A stretch of 64,000 nt of DNA, taken from Diplonema japonicum. Taxonomy: Eukaryota > Euglenozoa > Diplonemea > Diplonemida > Diplonemidae. The notes under the pieces are model-generated. The model did no database searches, was not told the origin of the DNA, and worked only from the letters and a program-made list of their open reading frames with translations. Shown piece by piece: positions 50,054 to 62,224 of this stretch (positions are counted from its first letter, which is position 1; the number at the start of each line of letters is the position of its first letter). The stretch lies in NCBI GenBank assembly GCA_964019335.1, contig OZ025681.1, positions 534,079-598,078 on the forward strand, given 5' to 3'. The translations under genes were made by a program, and so were the position numbers.

Positions 50054-53000
50054 CTAAATGCGAGTCTGTTCCTGTCTGCCCATCTCATGTTCCTCCTCCA
50101 TGCCTTTCAGGAACTCATCAACAGTGACAGTACTGCTCTGCTTGCGCCACATCACGAAGGCGACACCACCGCAAGCCGCAAGAACGCCCACGGCAATGAG
50201 GATCCAAATCCAGAACGGGGTCGACGACGACGAGCTGTCCTCTGGTGTGCTCACGGGGGACTGTGCAGCGGCTTGCAAGTTGAGGGGTGACTGTGCGTAC
50301 CCATTGCACCCCAACAGCACAGGGCTGCCCTTGCTGCTGACACCGGTCCCGTCGATGCACTTGCAAGTGTAGTCTTTCTTCTTGTCAGTGGTCATGTCGC
50401 CCTCCACGCATACTTCACCGTCGCCACATGGGTTGCTCAGGCATTCGTCAACGTAGTCACATGTAGCCACCTGCTTCCCTGTCTCGTTCCTGCTGGTCCC
50501 TGGGCAGCTGCACACGTAGTCCTTCAGCGTGTCCGTGCCTGTCGGGTCAGTGCACACTTGCCCCCCGCAAGGGTCATCGCTGCACTCGGTCTTCTCCGTG
50601 CACGTAGTAGCGCGTCCCAGTGTGCCGTGGCCTTCGTACCCCACCTTGCATGAGCACAGGTAGTCCTTCAGTTTGGTTGAGCTTGTGTCCTTGTCCTCGC
50701 AGTCCTGGTTGGCACCACACACGTCAGCCTTGCACTCGTCCTTCACATCGCACTTGGCAACAGGCCCCCCTGTCTTTGTCGTCCCCTCCCCCTTGCAAGT
50801 GCAGATGAAATCGTCCTTCTTGCTCATCCCGGTCGGGTCGCTGCACTCCTGTCCATTGCAAGGGTCCTTGGAACACTCATCGGTGGCAGGTGGCTGTGAC
50901 AACGTGTTTTGTCTTGAAAGTAACGTAAACATACCGCAGGGCAATTGGCCACAGGGGCGCCGGTCTGGGTCTTGCCGTTGGTGTTGCAGGTGCACGTGAA
51001 GTCGTCCTTGCTGTTCGCCTTGGGTGAAGGGTCCTTGCAGTCCTGGTTCGTCCCACAAGGAACTGGGTCCGCAAGGCACTCGTCCAAATCATCGCAGGCA
51101 GGCACAGGGCCGCCAGTGTTGTTGGTGCCCTTCGACTGACAGGTGCACACGAAGTCACCAGTGGCATCACTAGGGTCATTGCATTGCTGTCCGTTGCAAG
51201 GGTTAGGAGTGCATTCGTCCTTAGCATCCCTAGTATCTGGGGTGCATGTCGCAGCACCGCCAATTTTGCTGCCATTCATCTTCTCCCCGTTGGGGCCATC
51301 CTTGCAAGTGCACACGAAGTCACCAATGGCATCACTGGGGTCATTGCAGTCCTGTCCATTGCAAGGGTTAGGAGTGCATTCGTCCTTTGGTTCTGAGGTG
51401 CATGTCGCGGCACCACCAATGCTGCTGCCGTTCATCTTCTCCCCGTTGGGGCCATCTTTGCAAGTGCACACGAAGTCCAGGGTCGAGGCAGGTGAAGTGT
51501 TTGGGTCGTCACACTCCTGTGCGGTGGGGCACGGCGACGGGCTATTGCCTGCAGGCTTGCACTCATCGAACACGCAGGTCGCCGAGCCTCCAGTCTTCTC
51601 CCCTTCACCCGCACTGCATGTGCACACATAGTCCCCTGTCTTCGTCTCGTCAGGGTCGCTGCAGGTCTGGTAGTCACCACAGGGCTTGGTTGTGCATTCA
51701 CCCTTTAGCACGCACTCCGCAGGGCCGCCCACCTTCGTGACACCGTTGGGACAGGTGCAAGTGAAGTCGTTCAGACTGCCAGCCGAAGTGTCGGGATCGC
51801 TGCAAGTCTCCTTCACGGACGGGTCTCCAGCCCACACACAGGGGTTGTTCGTGCACTCGTCGCACTTCGCCATCGGGGCACCCTTGTTACTCTGTGTACC
51901 AAAGGGACAGCTGCACATGAAGTCACCGCTCACAAGCAGGTCAATATCTTGGCAGCGTTGGCCTGGCCCGCAAGGGTTCGCAACGCACTCGTCGGACCCA
52001 CAGCTGGGAACGGCTTTGCCAGTCGCATTGATGTCGGTCTTGAGACAGCTGCAGATGAAATCTTTGTCGCTGCCAAACGCAGTATCAGGGTCGCTGCAAC
52101 TCTGGTCAGCACCGCAAGGTTTTGTGTCACACTCGTTTTTCTCGCAATTTGCAGGGCCACCTTCCTGAACCATGCTCTTGTCAGAATCACAAGTGCAAGT
52201 AAAGTCGTTTATGCCTGTCTTATTGAGATCACTACATGTTTGCCCAGATCCACAAATCACTGGGTTGAGAACACATTCGTCAAAGTCACAAGTAGCAGAC
52301 GCACCAATGGTGACATCACCATTTAAGCAAGTGCAGGTGAAGTCATTTAAGCTCTTGAATCCAGTATCAGGGTCCGCGCAGATCTGACCTTGGCCACAAG
52401 GTTTAGTAGCACATTCATCGTTCTCACATATTGCCGAACCACCTATCTTGCTAATGCTAGTGTCAGAGTTGCAGGTGCAGGTGAAGTCACCTTTGCTCAT
52501 CTCCGACTTGTCTGGGTCGTTGCAGGTTTGCTTTCCACCACAGGGCGGGGGGGTGGTAGCACATTCGTTATGATCGCAAGCAGCCGGAGTGCCAGTTGCA
52601 ACAATACCGTTCGTGCAAGTGCACGTGAAATCTTTAGTGCTTGCAAGAGCGGTGTCGGGGTCGTTGCAGGTTTGCCCCGTGCCGCAAGGATTGGCGACAC
52701 ACTCATCTAAGGTACACGTGGCGGCACCGCCTGTTTTAGTACCGGACTGAGGAGCCTTACAACTACACTCGTAGTCGTTCAAACTCTTTAACCCAGTATC
52801 GGGATCTATGCAACTCTGCCCAGCAGCGCAAGGCTTGTTCTTACACTCATCCTTCGTGCACCTTGCAGGGCCATCAATCTTAACAACGGTCGTGTCAGCA
52901 TCACAAGTGCAGGTGAAGTCGTGTTGGCTTGTCTTTGCCTTGTTGGGGTCATTGCAAGTTTGACCAGTACCACAGGGAGCAGGGGTGGCAGCACACTCAT

Positions 53001-56000
53001 CGATCTCACAAGTTGCAGAAGTACCAGTGGCAACAACACCATTGGTGCAGGTGCAGGTGAAGTCATTCAAGTTCTTCAACCCAGTGTTGGGGTCGTTGCA
53101 AACCTGTCCCGTTCCACAAGGGTTGGGGACACACTCATCTTTCTCACATTTCGCAGGGCCATCAACCTTAACAATGGTCGTGTCAGAATCACAAGTGCAG
53201 GTGAAGTCGTGTTGGCTTGTCTTTGCCTTGTTGGGGTCATTGCAAGTTTGACCAGTACCACAGGGAGCAGGGGTGGCAGCACACTCATCGATCTCACAAG
53301 TCGCAGAAGTACCAGTGGCAACAACACCATTGGTGCAGGTACAGGTGAAGTCATTCAAGTTCTTTGTCCCAGTGTTGGGGTCATTGCAAACCTGTCCCGT
53401 TCCACAAGGGTTGGGGACACACTCATCTTTCCCACATTTCGCAGGGCCATCAACCTTAACAATGGTCGTGTCAGAATCACAAGTGCAGGTGAAGTCGTGT
53501 TGGCTTGTCTTTGCCTTGTTGGGGTCATTGCACGTTTGACCACCACCACAGGGAGCAGGGGTGGCAGCACACTCATCGATCTCACAAGTCGCAGAAGTAC
53601 CAGTGGCAACAACACCATTGGTGCAGGTGCAGGTGAAGTCATTCAAGTTCTTCAACCCAGTGTTGGGGTCGTTGCAAACCTGCCCCGTTCCACAAGGGTC
53701 GGGGACACACTCATCTTTGATGCACCTTGCAGGGCCATCAACCTTAACAATGGTCGTGTCAGCATCACAAGTGCAGGTGAAGTCGTGTTGGCTTGACTTT
53801 GCCTTGTTGGGGTCATTGCAAGTTTGACCACCACCACAGGGAGCAGGGGTGGCAGCACACTCATCGATCTCACAAGTTGCAGAAGTACCAGTAGCAACAA
53901 CACCATTGGTGCAGGTACAGGTGAAGTCATTCAGGTTCGTCTTTCCAGTGTTGGGGTCGTTGCAAACCTGTCCCGTACCACAAGGGTTGGGAACACACTC
54001 ATCTTTCCCACATGTCGCAGGGCCATCAACCTTAACAATGGTCGTGTCAGAATCACAAGTGCAGGTGAAGTCGTGTTGGCTTGTCTTTGCCTTGTTGGGG
54101 TCATTGCAAGTTTGACCACCACCACAGGGAGCAGGGGTGGCAGCACATTCATCAACTTCACAAGTTGCAGAAGTACCAGTGGCAACAACACCATTGGTGC
54201 AGGTGCAGGTGAAGTCATTCAAGTTCTTCAACCCAGTGTTGGGGTCGTTGCAAACCTGTCCCGTTCCACAAGGATTGGGGACACACTCATCCTTCCCACA
54301 TTTCGCAGGGCCATCAACCTTAACAATGGTCGTGTCAGCATCACAAGTGCAGGTGAAGTCGTGTTGGCTTGTCTTTGCCTTGTTGGGGTCATTGCACGTT
54401 TGACCAGTACCACAGGGAGCAGGGGTGGCAGCACACTCATCGATCTCACAAGTCGCAGAAGTACCAGTGGCAACAACACCATTGGTGCAGGTACAGGTGA
54501 AGTCATTCAGGTTCTTTGTCCCAGTGTTGGGGTCGTTGCAAACCTGTCCCGTTCCACAAGGGTTGGGGACACACTCATCCTTCCCACATTTCGCAGGGCC
54601 ATCAACCTTAACAATGGTCGTGTCAGCATCACAAGTGCAGGTGAAGTCGTGTTGGCTTGTCTTTGCCTTGTTGGGGTCATTGCAAGTTTGACCACCACCA
54701 CAGGGAGCAGGGGTGGCAGCACACTCATCGATCTCACAAGTCGCAGAAGTACCAGTGGCAACAACACCATTGGTGCAGGTGCAGGTGAAGTCATTCAAGT
54801 TCTTTGTTCCAGTGTTGGGGTCGTTGCAAACCTGCCCCGTTCCACAAGGGTTGGGAACACACTCATCTTTGGTGCACCTTGCAGGGCCATCAATCTGAAC
54901 AATGGTCGTGTCAGCATCACAAGTGCAGGTGAAGTCGTGTTGGCTTGACTTTGCCTTGTTGGGGTCATTGCAAGTTTGACCACCACCACAGGGAGCAGGG
55001 GTGGCAGCACATTCATCAACTTCACAAGTTGCAGAAGTACCAGTAGCAACAACACCATTGGTGCAGGTACAGGTGAAATCTTTAACACTTGCGATGGCAG
55101 TGTTGGGGTCATTACATACTTGCCCTGTGCCACAAGGTGTGGCGTCACACTCGTTCAATATGCACGTGGCTGTGTTTCCTGTCATTGTGCCAGACTTAGG
55201 TGCGCTACACGTGCACACAAAGTCCTTGCTTGTCCCTATCGATTGGTCAGGGTCGTTGCAAGTTTGTCCGTTTCCGCAAGGTGTAGCGTCGCACTCATCC
55301 AACATACAGGTAGCTGCCTTGCCAACTGCTGACCCTGTTCCTGTGGTGCAACTACAGACATAGTCGTTAGCCGGTGCTGATGCTTTGTCGGGATCAAGAC
55401 ATGTCTGGCCTGTAGGACAGGGTGTAGCAGTACACTCGTCATTCGCACCATTGTTACAACTGGCCGGCCCACCTACTTGCGTTATAGCCGTATTCGGTGC
55501 AGGGCAGGTACACACATAGTCTTTTGTAACAGCAGCCGATGGATTGGGATCATTGCAAGTCTGCCCTGTAGCACATGGGTTCGTTGCACACTCATCTTTG
55601 GTACAAGTAGCTGGTCCGTCAACCTTCTTGATGCTAGTGTCAATGTCACAAGTGCAGGTGAAGTCGTGGAGCATGTTTGCAGCCGTGTTGGGATCATTGC
55701 AAGTTTGCCCAGTGCCACAAGGAGCGGGAGTTGCCGTACATTCATCATTCGTGCAAGTTGCTGGACCACCAGTCACGACAATAGTTGTCCCAGTACAAGT
55801 ACAAGTGTAGTCACCAGTCTTGCTTGCTGATGTGTCAGGGTCATTGCAGTCCTGCCCAGCACCACAAGGAGAAGGGGTAGCCGAACACTCATCTTTGGTG
55901 CAGGTGGCTGGCCCGTCAACCTTCTTGATGGTGGTATCACTGTCACAAGTGCAGGTGAAGTCGTGGAGCACGTTTGCAGCCGTGTTGGGATCATTGCAAG

Positions 56001-59000
56001 TCTGCCCAGTGCCACAAGGAGCGGGAGTTGCCGTGCATTCATCATTCGTGCAAGTTGCTGGACCACCAGTCACGACAATAGTTGTCCCAGTGCAAGTGCA
56101 AGTGTAGTCACCAGTCTTGCCAGGAGATGGGTCAGGGTCATTGCAGTCCTGCCCAGCACCACAAGGAGAAGGGGTAGCCGAACACTCATCTTTGGTGCAC
56201 GTCGCAGGCCCGTCAACCTTCTTGATGGTGGTGTCACTGTCACAAGTGCAGGTGAAGTCGTGGAGCACGTTTGCAGCCGTGTTGGGATCATTGCAAGTCT
56301 GCCCAGTGCCACAAGGAGCGGGAGTTGCCGTGCATTCATCATTCGTGCAAGTTGCTGAACCACCAGTCACGACAATAGTTGTCCCAGTGCAAGTGCAAGT
56401 GTAGTCACCAGTCTTGCCAGGAGATGGGTCAGGGTCATCGCAGTCCTGCCCAGCACCACAAGGAGAAGGGGTAGCCGAACACTCATCTTTGGTGCAGGTG
56501 GCTGGCCCGTCAACCTTCTTGATGGTGGTATCACTGTCACAAGTGCAGGTGAAGTCGTGGAGCACGTTTGCAGCCGTGTTGGGATCATTGCAAGTCTGCC
56601 CAGTGCCACAAGGAGCGGGAGTTGCTGTGCATTCATCATTCGTGCAAGTTGCTGAACCACCAGTCACGACAATAGTTGTCCCAGTGCAAGTGCAAGTGTA
56701 GTCACCAGTCTTGCTTGCTGATGGGTCAGGGTCATTGCAGTCCTGCCCAGCACCACAAGGAGAAGGGGTAGCCGAACACTCATCTTTGGTGCACGTCGCA
56801 GGCCCGTCAACCTTCTTGATGGTGGTATCACTGTCACAGGTGCAGGTGAAGTCGTGGAGCATGTTTGAAGCCGTATTGGGATCATTGCAAGTCTGCCCAG
56901 TGCCACAAGGAGCGGGAGTTGCCGTGCATTCATCATTCGTGCAAGTTGCTGAACCACCAGTCACGACAATAGTTGTCCCAGTGCAAGTGCAAGTGTAGTC
57001 ACCAGTCTTGCTTGCTGATGGGTCAGGGTCATTGCAGTCCTGCCCAGCACCACAAGGAGAAGGGGTAGCCGAACACTCATCTTTAGTGCACGTCGCAGGC
57101 CCGTCAACCTTCTTGATGGTGGTGTCACTGTCACAAGTGCAGGTGAAGTCGTGGAGCACGTTTGCAGCCGTGTTGGGATCATTGCAAGTCTGCCCAGTGC
57201 CACAAGGAGCGGGAGTTGCTGTGCATTCATCATTCGTGCAAGTTGCTGGACCACCAGTCACGACAATAGTTGTCCCAGTGCAAGTGCAAGTGTAGTCACC
57301 AGTCTTGCTTGCTGATGGGTCAGGGTCATTGCAGTCCTGCCCAGCACCACAAGGAGAAGGGGTAGCCGAACACTCATCTTTGGTGCAGGTGGCTGGCCCG
57401 TCAACCTTCTTGATGGTGGTATCACTGTCACAAGTGCAGGTGAAGTCGTGGAGCACGTTTGCAGCCGTGTTGGGATCATTGCAAGTCTGCCCAGTGCCAC
57501 AAGGAGCGGGAGTTGCTGTGCATTCATCATTCGTGCAAGTTGCTGGACCACCAGTCACGACAATAGTTGTCCCAGTACAAGTGCAAGTGTAGTCACCAGT
57601 CTTGCTTGCTGATGGGTCAGGGTCATTGCAGTCCTGCCCAGCACCACAAGGAGAAGGGGTAGCCGAACACTCATCTTTGGTGCACGTCGCAGGCCCGTCA
57701 ACCTTCTTGATGGTGGTATCACTGTCACAGGTGCAGGTGAAGTCGTGGAGCACGTTTGCAGCCGTGTTGGGATCATTGCAAGTCTGCCCAGTGCCACAAG
57801 GAGCGGGAGTTGCTGTGCATTCATCATTCGTGCAAGTTGCTGGACCACCAGTCACGACAATAGTTGTCCCAGTGCAAGTGCAAGTGTAGTCACCAGTCTT
57901 GCTTGCTGATGGGTCAGGGTCATTGCAGTCCTGCCCAGCACCACAAGGAGAAGGGGTAGCCGAACACTCATCTTTGGTGCACGTCGCAGGCCCGTCAACC
58001 TTCTTGATGGTGGTGTCACTGTCACAAGTGCAGGTGAAGTCGTGGAGTGAACCAAGTGCCGTGTCTGGATCGTTGCAAGTTTGCCCAGTGCCACACGGCG
58101 CAGGTGTTGCTTTGCATTCATCTTTCGAGTTACCACATGTCGTAAAGCTGCCAGCAATGAGGACCCACTTCTTCCACGAGGCAGGGAAGTAACAGATCTT
58201 GTACTCAGTTTTGTCCGCCAGGCCCGGGAGGGTTCCTGGACTCCACTCAGTCGCAACCCCTTCGACCTTCACAAGGGAGCCGACAGAAGCGGAGCAGGCA
58301 TTCAAAGTCGCACACTGCGTCTCCGCATTGCTGCAGTCGGTAGCTGTGTTCGGGACCACAGCAATCTTGTCAGACGTCCCGAGCTCGTCCGTCCCAGGAT
58401 AGAAGTGGAACACGGGGGCATCCGTCCCAGGGGTAGGGCATTTTGGTTTCAACGAGAACAGAGGGTCACGGTGATCGCACAGCAGGGACAGGGTGTCGAT
58501 GTAGCAGCCACTCGCACCGCTGTTCACAGCCATCTGGACTTGTGCCACAGCACCAAAGGTGGACGGGATCTTGGGTGCGATGGTTTGTGCCGCCCCATCC
58601 AAGGAGGTCGTGATGGCAAGGTTCTGCCAGTTCAGCCCGAGATCCAGCTTGTACCAGGTGTTCGCTGAGGTCGTCCCAAAGTACTCGATCGAGTTGGAGT
58701 TGATCTTCACACCGAACTGCGAGAACACCCCGATGTACACACGGATGCTGTCACCGCTCGAGGAGGTAAGGGTGACAGAGAGCTGCGAGGTGGCGCTCGA
58801 AACACGTGCCCAGAAGCTCAAGGTGTTGGGCTGGATCCCCCCAGCAGGTTCGCTGTAGAGGTAGCCTGCCTGCTTCATGGCGAGGGAGCCCGCCCCCTCC
58901 TTCTTCACCGAAGTAGACACACCCGCAACAGAGGAGCTCACAGAGCCTGGGTCGTCGTAAGCACGGTTCACACTGTGGTGGCACTCTCCGGGAATCTGGA

Positions 59001-61092
59001 ACTCCACGTCCTTCACAGACCAGATGGGGGGCTGCCCGCTCGTGAACATGTTCCCCTTCAGGTAAAGGTCCACAAGCTCAGTTGTAGCCGTGCGGAAGGT
59101 GGAAGCCGCCTTCAAGGGACCGATCGTCACCACCTGACCGTTGATCTTCACAATGGAGGTGTCGATCATGCTGGAGCGCAGACCGTTCCACCCCGTGGTG
59201 GAAGGGTAGTCCGCAATCATCGCGTCGATGATGGCCTGCTTGTTCGCTGTCGTGTCCACCCAGGAGTCGTAGTCTCCGACGAGGGTGAGGGTAATGGAAG
59301 TCCCGCCCGCCCTCAGCTGGTCCTGTGTCAGCCCTTCCACCACAGACCCGGTCATCAAGATGTAAGAGGTGCACCACAAGTGGAACTCATCCATCCAAGC
59401 CGGTCCGAACATGATAGCCTTGTTGAAGCCATTGTTGCAGCCGTTCCTGAAGGCCACGCCTGTGACCTCCTGGTGACCGTCGATGAACAAGTCGGCCGTC
59501 TGTGCCCCCCAGTTCACGTGGATGTCGAAGTGGTAGAAGTGCTTTCCCAGTGCCTCAGCCCCTGCCTGCTTGTTGTTCAACCACCAGCCACCGCTCTGGA
59601 ACATCACCTGGAAGCAAGAGGTGTCACCGTCACGGAAGTCGAGAGCGGGGGTCTTGGAGTCGTCCGTGAAGCGTGCCATGAAGAAGGTGATCCTGCGAGG
59701 CTTGCTGTTGGAGAGGAGGGTGAGCTGTCCCTGGGCGGAGGCGCCAGGGTCCGCTTCGTCCCCAACCCTCCACGAGCCGCCACCCTCCGCGTAGAAGGCC
59801 GTGTCCAACTTAACAGTGGTCCCGATCGGGGCCCACGTCCCGATGTCCTCGTCGAAGGCATGCAGGTAGTTCTCAGGACAGTTCGAGAAACCCAAGCACT
59901 CCAGCCCACCGTAGGCCCCGTTGCAGGTACAGGGAGCGAGGGGGTTGTTCCCACAAGTCCCCCTCCCACCGCACACCTTCGGGTCGTCAGAGGAAACCCC
60001 GAAGCACACCGCATCCGTTGCCGACACCGACACCTCCACAGAGCAGGTCGTCGTCGTCCCGTCGCTCCCGGTGAAGACAGCCGCCAAGGTGTAGTCGTTT
60101 CCAGCGTGTGCCGCGGTGGGGGTGAATTTTCCAAGAGCGAAGCCGACCCTCCCGATGTTCGACCCGGTGGCGACAGACCACGTCAGAGCCGACGAGGGTG
60201 CCGTGGTGCCCCCGTAGGCCACAGTCATGGTCTTCCCCGCCGCGAAGAGGGCGTTGAACTCCACACGCCAGAGCTTCGAGTGCGGGATCACATGCTTCTT
60301 CCCGGACTGCTGCGAGGACCTGCAGATCGGGGCCGCGAAGGTGTCCGAGCAGCCGTTGTACATGAAGTTCACGGTGTCGACGTCCCCGTCGCTCAGCCCG
60401 AGACGCTGCCCGATGGGGAGCGGCGACACGATCGTCGGTTGGTTCCCGATGGCGAACCCGTTCGCCCCGTAGTGCATGATGCTCCCGTAGTCGTAGCTCC
60501 CGATGTCCCTCCCGTTCGCCCCCGTCTTCTCAAAGTTGTTCTCCATACCCGCCTTCACCTGGCTCATGTCCACATACACGAACTCGTCACGGTCGTTCCT
60601 CGCCTGCTCGTGCGACAGCCCGATGCTGTGCCCGATCTCGTGGATCGTCGCCCCTGTCCCGCAGTTCTCCGCCAGGTTGATCTGGTTCACGTCCCCGTAG
60701 GTCCCCACGGGGGAGTTGCACGCCGATGCATCGGAGATGAAGTACAGGTAGGGCTTCCCACAGCCGTTCTTCGTCGCACACTTCGTGAAGCGCAGGCACG
60801 TCTTCGTCTCCCAGTGTGCCAGGGATGCCAGGATCCGAGGGTCCGTCTCCGTCAAGAGGTACGAGGCGGGCCTGGCAGTGTTTGTGTACTTCGTCTCGAT
60901 GAAGTAGTTCAAGCGGCCCCCTGCCCACAGCTGGTTCGTCGTTGTGAACCCCGATGACCCGAGGGTCTCCCCGCCACGTGTCTCGCGCACCTGGATGTCC
61001 GACTGTGTAATCCTGTACTTGTACTCCTGTGTCGTGGGCAGCTCCGCCACAGCAGCCGCCGCGAAGAGAACCGTGACCAGTCCTCTTATCAT
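50054..61092 (-). CDS. Giant astacin-type metalloprotease with ~50 EGF-like modules and TM anchor (astacin C, two exons)
   Basis: Exon 1 is 61092-50935, exon 2 is 50893-50054; the 41-nt intron is phase 0. Spliced length is 3665 residues. The first ~1000 residues match astacins A and B with a few substitutions (for example TKYTNTARP for TQYTNSARP), keeping HEIGHSIGLSHE and SIMHY. In place of a PDTPA stalk there are about 50 six-cysteine EGF-like modules of the form DEC..PCGxGQxCNDP..DFTCTC..GPATC. Two sub-arrays are highly regular (297-bp and 288-bp units). Exon 2 supplies the last modules, a Ser-rich linker, TM helix TPFWIWILIAVGVLAACGGV and a ~35-residue tail with DEFLKGMEEE. Probably a surface protease on a long adhesive stalk. 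Without the intron the frame would stop before the membrane anchor and give a secreted form. Confidence 0.92.
50894..50934 (-). other. Cis-spliced mini-intron (GT-AG, 41 nt) in astacin C
   Basis: GTATGTTTACG at the donor and GTTGTCACAG at the acceptor. Removal joins VANCPA to PPATDECSKDPCNG in frame, restoring the EGF register and the TM anchor. Retention leads to a stop after ~29 unrelated residues (50824). Confidence 0.88.
52820..55110 (-). repeat. Tandem array, 8 units of 288 bp (two EGF modules each) in astacin C
   Basis: A 96-residue unit of two EGF-like modules (DECVPNPCGTGQVCNDP.. and DECAATPAPCGGGQTCNDP..) repeats with exact 288-bp spacing. Variation is limited to scattered positions (Asp/Ser in CDADTT or CDSDTT, Gly/Thr before GQTC). 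Confidence 0.88.
55820..58190 (-). repeat. Tandem array, 8 units of 297 bp (two EGF modules each) in astacin C
   Basis: A 99-residue unit (DECTATPAPCGTGQTCNDPN.. then DECSATPSPCGAGQDCNDPD..) repeats with exact 297-bp spacing and near-identity, indicating recent unequal exchange or conversion. It is adjacent to the conserved protease-side modules. Confidence 0.88.
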
Positions 61093-61246
61093 ATTGTTTG
61101 TAAAAACCCTAAGCCTGCGTTGATGCACAGCAGAAGGAAACCAAAAAGGAAATAACAACAAAAGAAAAACAGGGGAAAGGATAAATAAGAAAACAGCGGG
61201 GGGGGGGGTCACATGGTCCTAAAAAACGTGGTTAAACGTGAAAAAA

Positions 61247-61373
61247 GAGTCGGCTGATTGTTTGTGCAAGCCATTTTCACCTACAGTAGGGATAAACGGA
61301 CAAGCTGCCTCTACTCTTTTTTGCAATAACAATTCTTTTCAAAAGTTTGTTTACTTGTTCCAGCAAAAAAAAA
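61247..61373 (+). repeat. SINE-like short repeat, copy 3
   Basis: It starts GAGTCGGCTGATTGTTTGTG, contains CTACAGTAGGGATAAACGGA, and ends TTGTTCCAGC with 9 A. It is almost identical to 37602-37719. It lies ~155 bases upstream of the astacin C ATG. Confidence 0.75.
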
Positions 61374-61385
61374 TATATATGAGTA

Positions 61386-61567
61386 AAAGGAGGCCGGTGT
61401 TGGTGGCGCCCTGCACAAGAACTGTCTACTTGATTACGGGGGGCGCACCGCGGCCGAGTTGTAGCTTCTTCTGCGTTCCGCGTTGTGTCCTTTATGCGTG
61501 CGGTGTACAGCTCAACCCCAGCCGGTGCGTCCCGGGTAACCAAGATTCTGCGCTCGTGCAGTTTGCT
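61386..61567. repeat. Conserved-end repeat, copy 2 (partner 47728-47891)
   Basis: It shares GTGTTGGTGGCGCCCTGC at the left and AAGATTCTG..GTGCAGTTTGCT at the right with the partner. The middle is GC-rich and unrelated by eye. Confidence 0.5.
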
Positions 61568-62074
61568 GCCTGTTCGTCACCCTGAGCATCTGCGTTACGT
61601 TCTACTCGGGCGCTACCGGTGATGACCGACGAGGAAGTCAACAGCGAACAACACATCTGATGTTTTTCTTATATTTTCATGTTATCCCCACCACCTTTTA
61701 AAAAAAGAATGATAGATATTCATCAGAAATGCCGCGCAAAACACAGAAAAGTTCACAATCGGACAATGTAAGACAGTACTCTGCCGTTCAAACGGTAGCG
61801 GCGTCCTAAATAGCCGCGTTCAAAGGGTGGAACACCATGGTCAAATTCTAAAATTTTCAGAACTCAGAAACTACAGGGGAGACAACAGGCCAGGTGGTCA
61901 CCAGTTTTAAAAATGCAAAATAATGATTTGTAGGTGCCCAAAAAGTAAAAAGTACCGGGCGGAAATCGATTTTTTGGTCGAGAAAGGGGCGTTTTACATG
62001 GTTTAAGCGGCTCCCGTGTTCTGCATTTCCGAATTTGAAAAAACCCACTTTACCACCCCCATGTGACCCCCCCT
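61568..62074. other. Intergenic
   Basis: No gene was recognised. The stretch 61840-62060 is free of long homopolymers and could be an old insertion; a minus-strand frame (61857-62048) has no recognisable similarity. Confidence 0.4.
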
Positions 62075-62224
62075 AGGGCTATGCTGGCATGGAAACGCGT
62101 TTCCATGCATTTTTTGAAAAGTATGGAAACGGAAACGGAAACGTTTCCTTATGTTTCCTTAAGAAGGAAACACGTTTCCATAAGAATTTTGAAAAGTGGA
62201 AACGTTTCCTGCCAGCATAGCCCT
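62075..62224. mobile_element. MITE-like 150-bp inverted-repeat element
   Basis: The ends are exact inverted repeats: AGGGCTATGCTGGCA at 62075-62089 and TGCCAGCATAGCCCT at 62210-62224. The interior carries many GGAAACG/CGTTTCC subterminal motifs in both orientations and TTTTGAAAAGT twice. Flanks are C-rich on the left and a G-run on the right, so no clear target duplication can be read. No coding capacity. Confidence 0.75.

Noticed and set aside
50054..51079. Independent downstream EGF/TM gene after astacin C
   Set aside because: Its start is an out-of-frame reading. The 41-nt intron joins it in phase to the preceding EGF array.
52820..58190. CRISPR-like regular repeats
   Set aside because: The 288/297-bp periodicity is coding EGF modules with no spacer structure, and the organism is eukaryotic.
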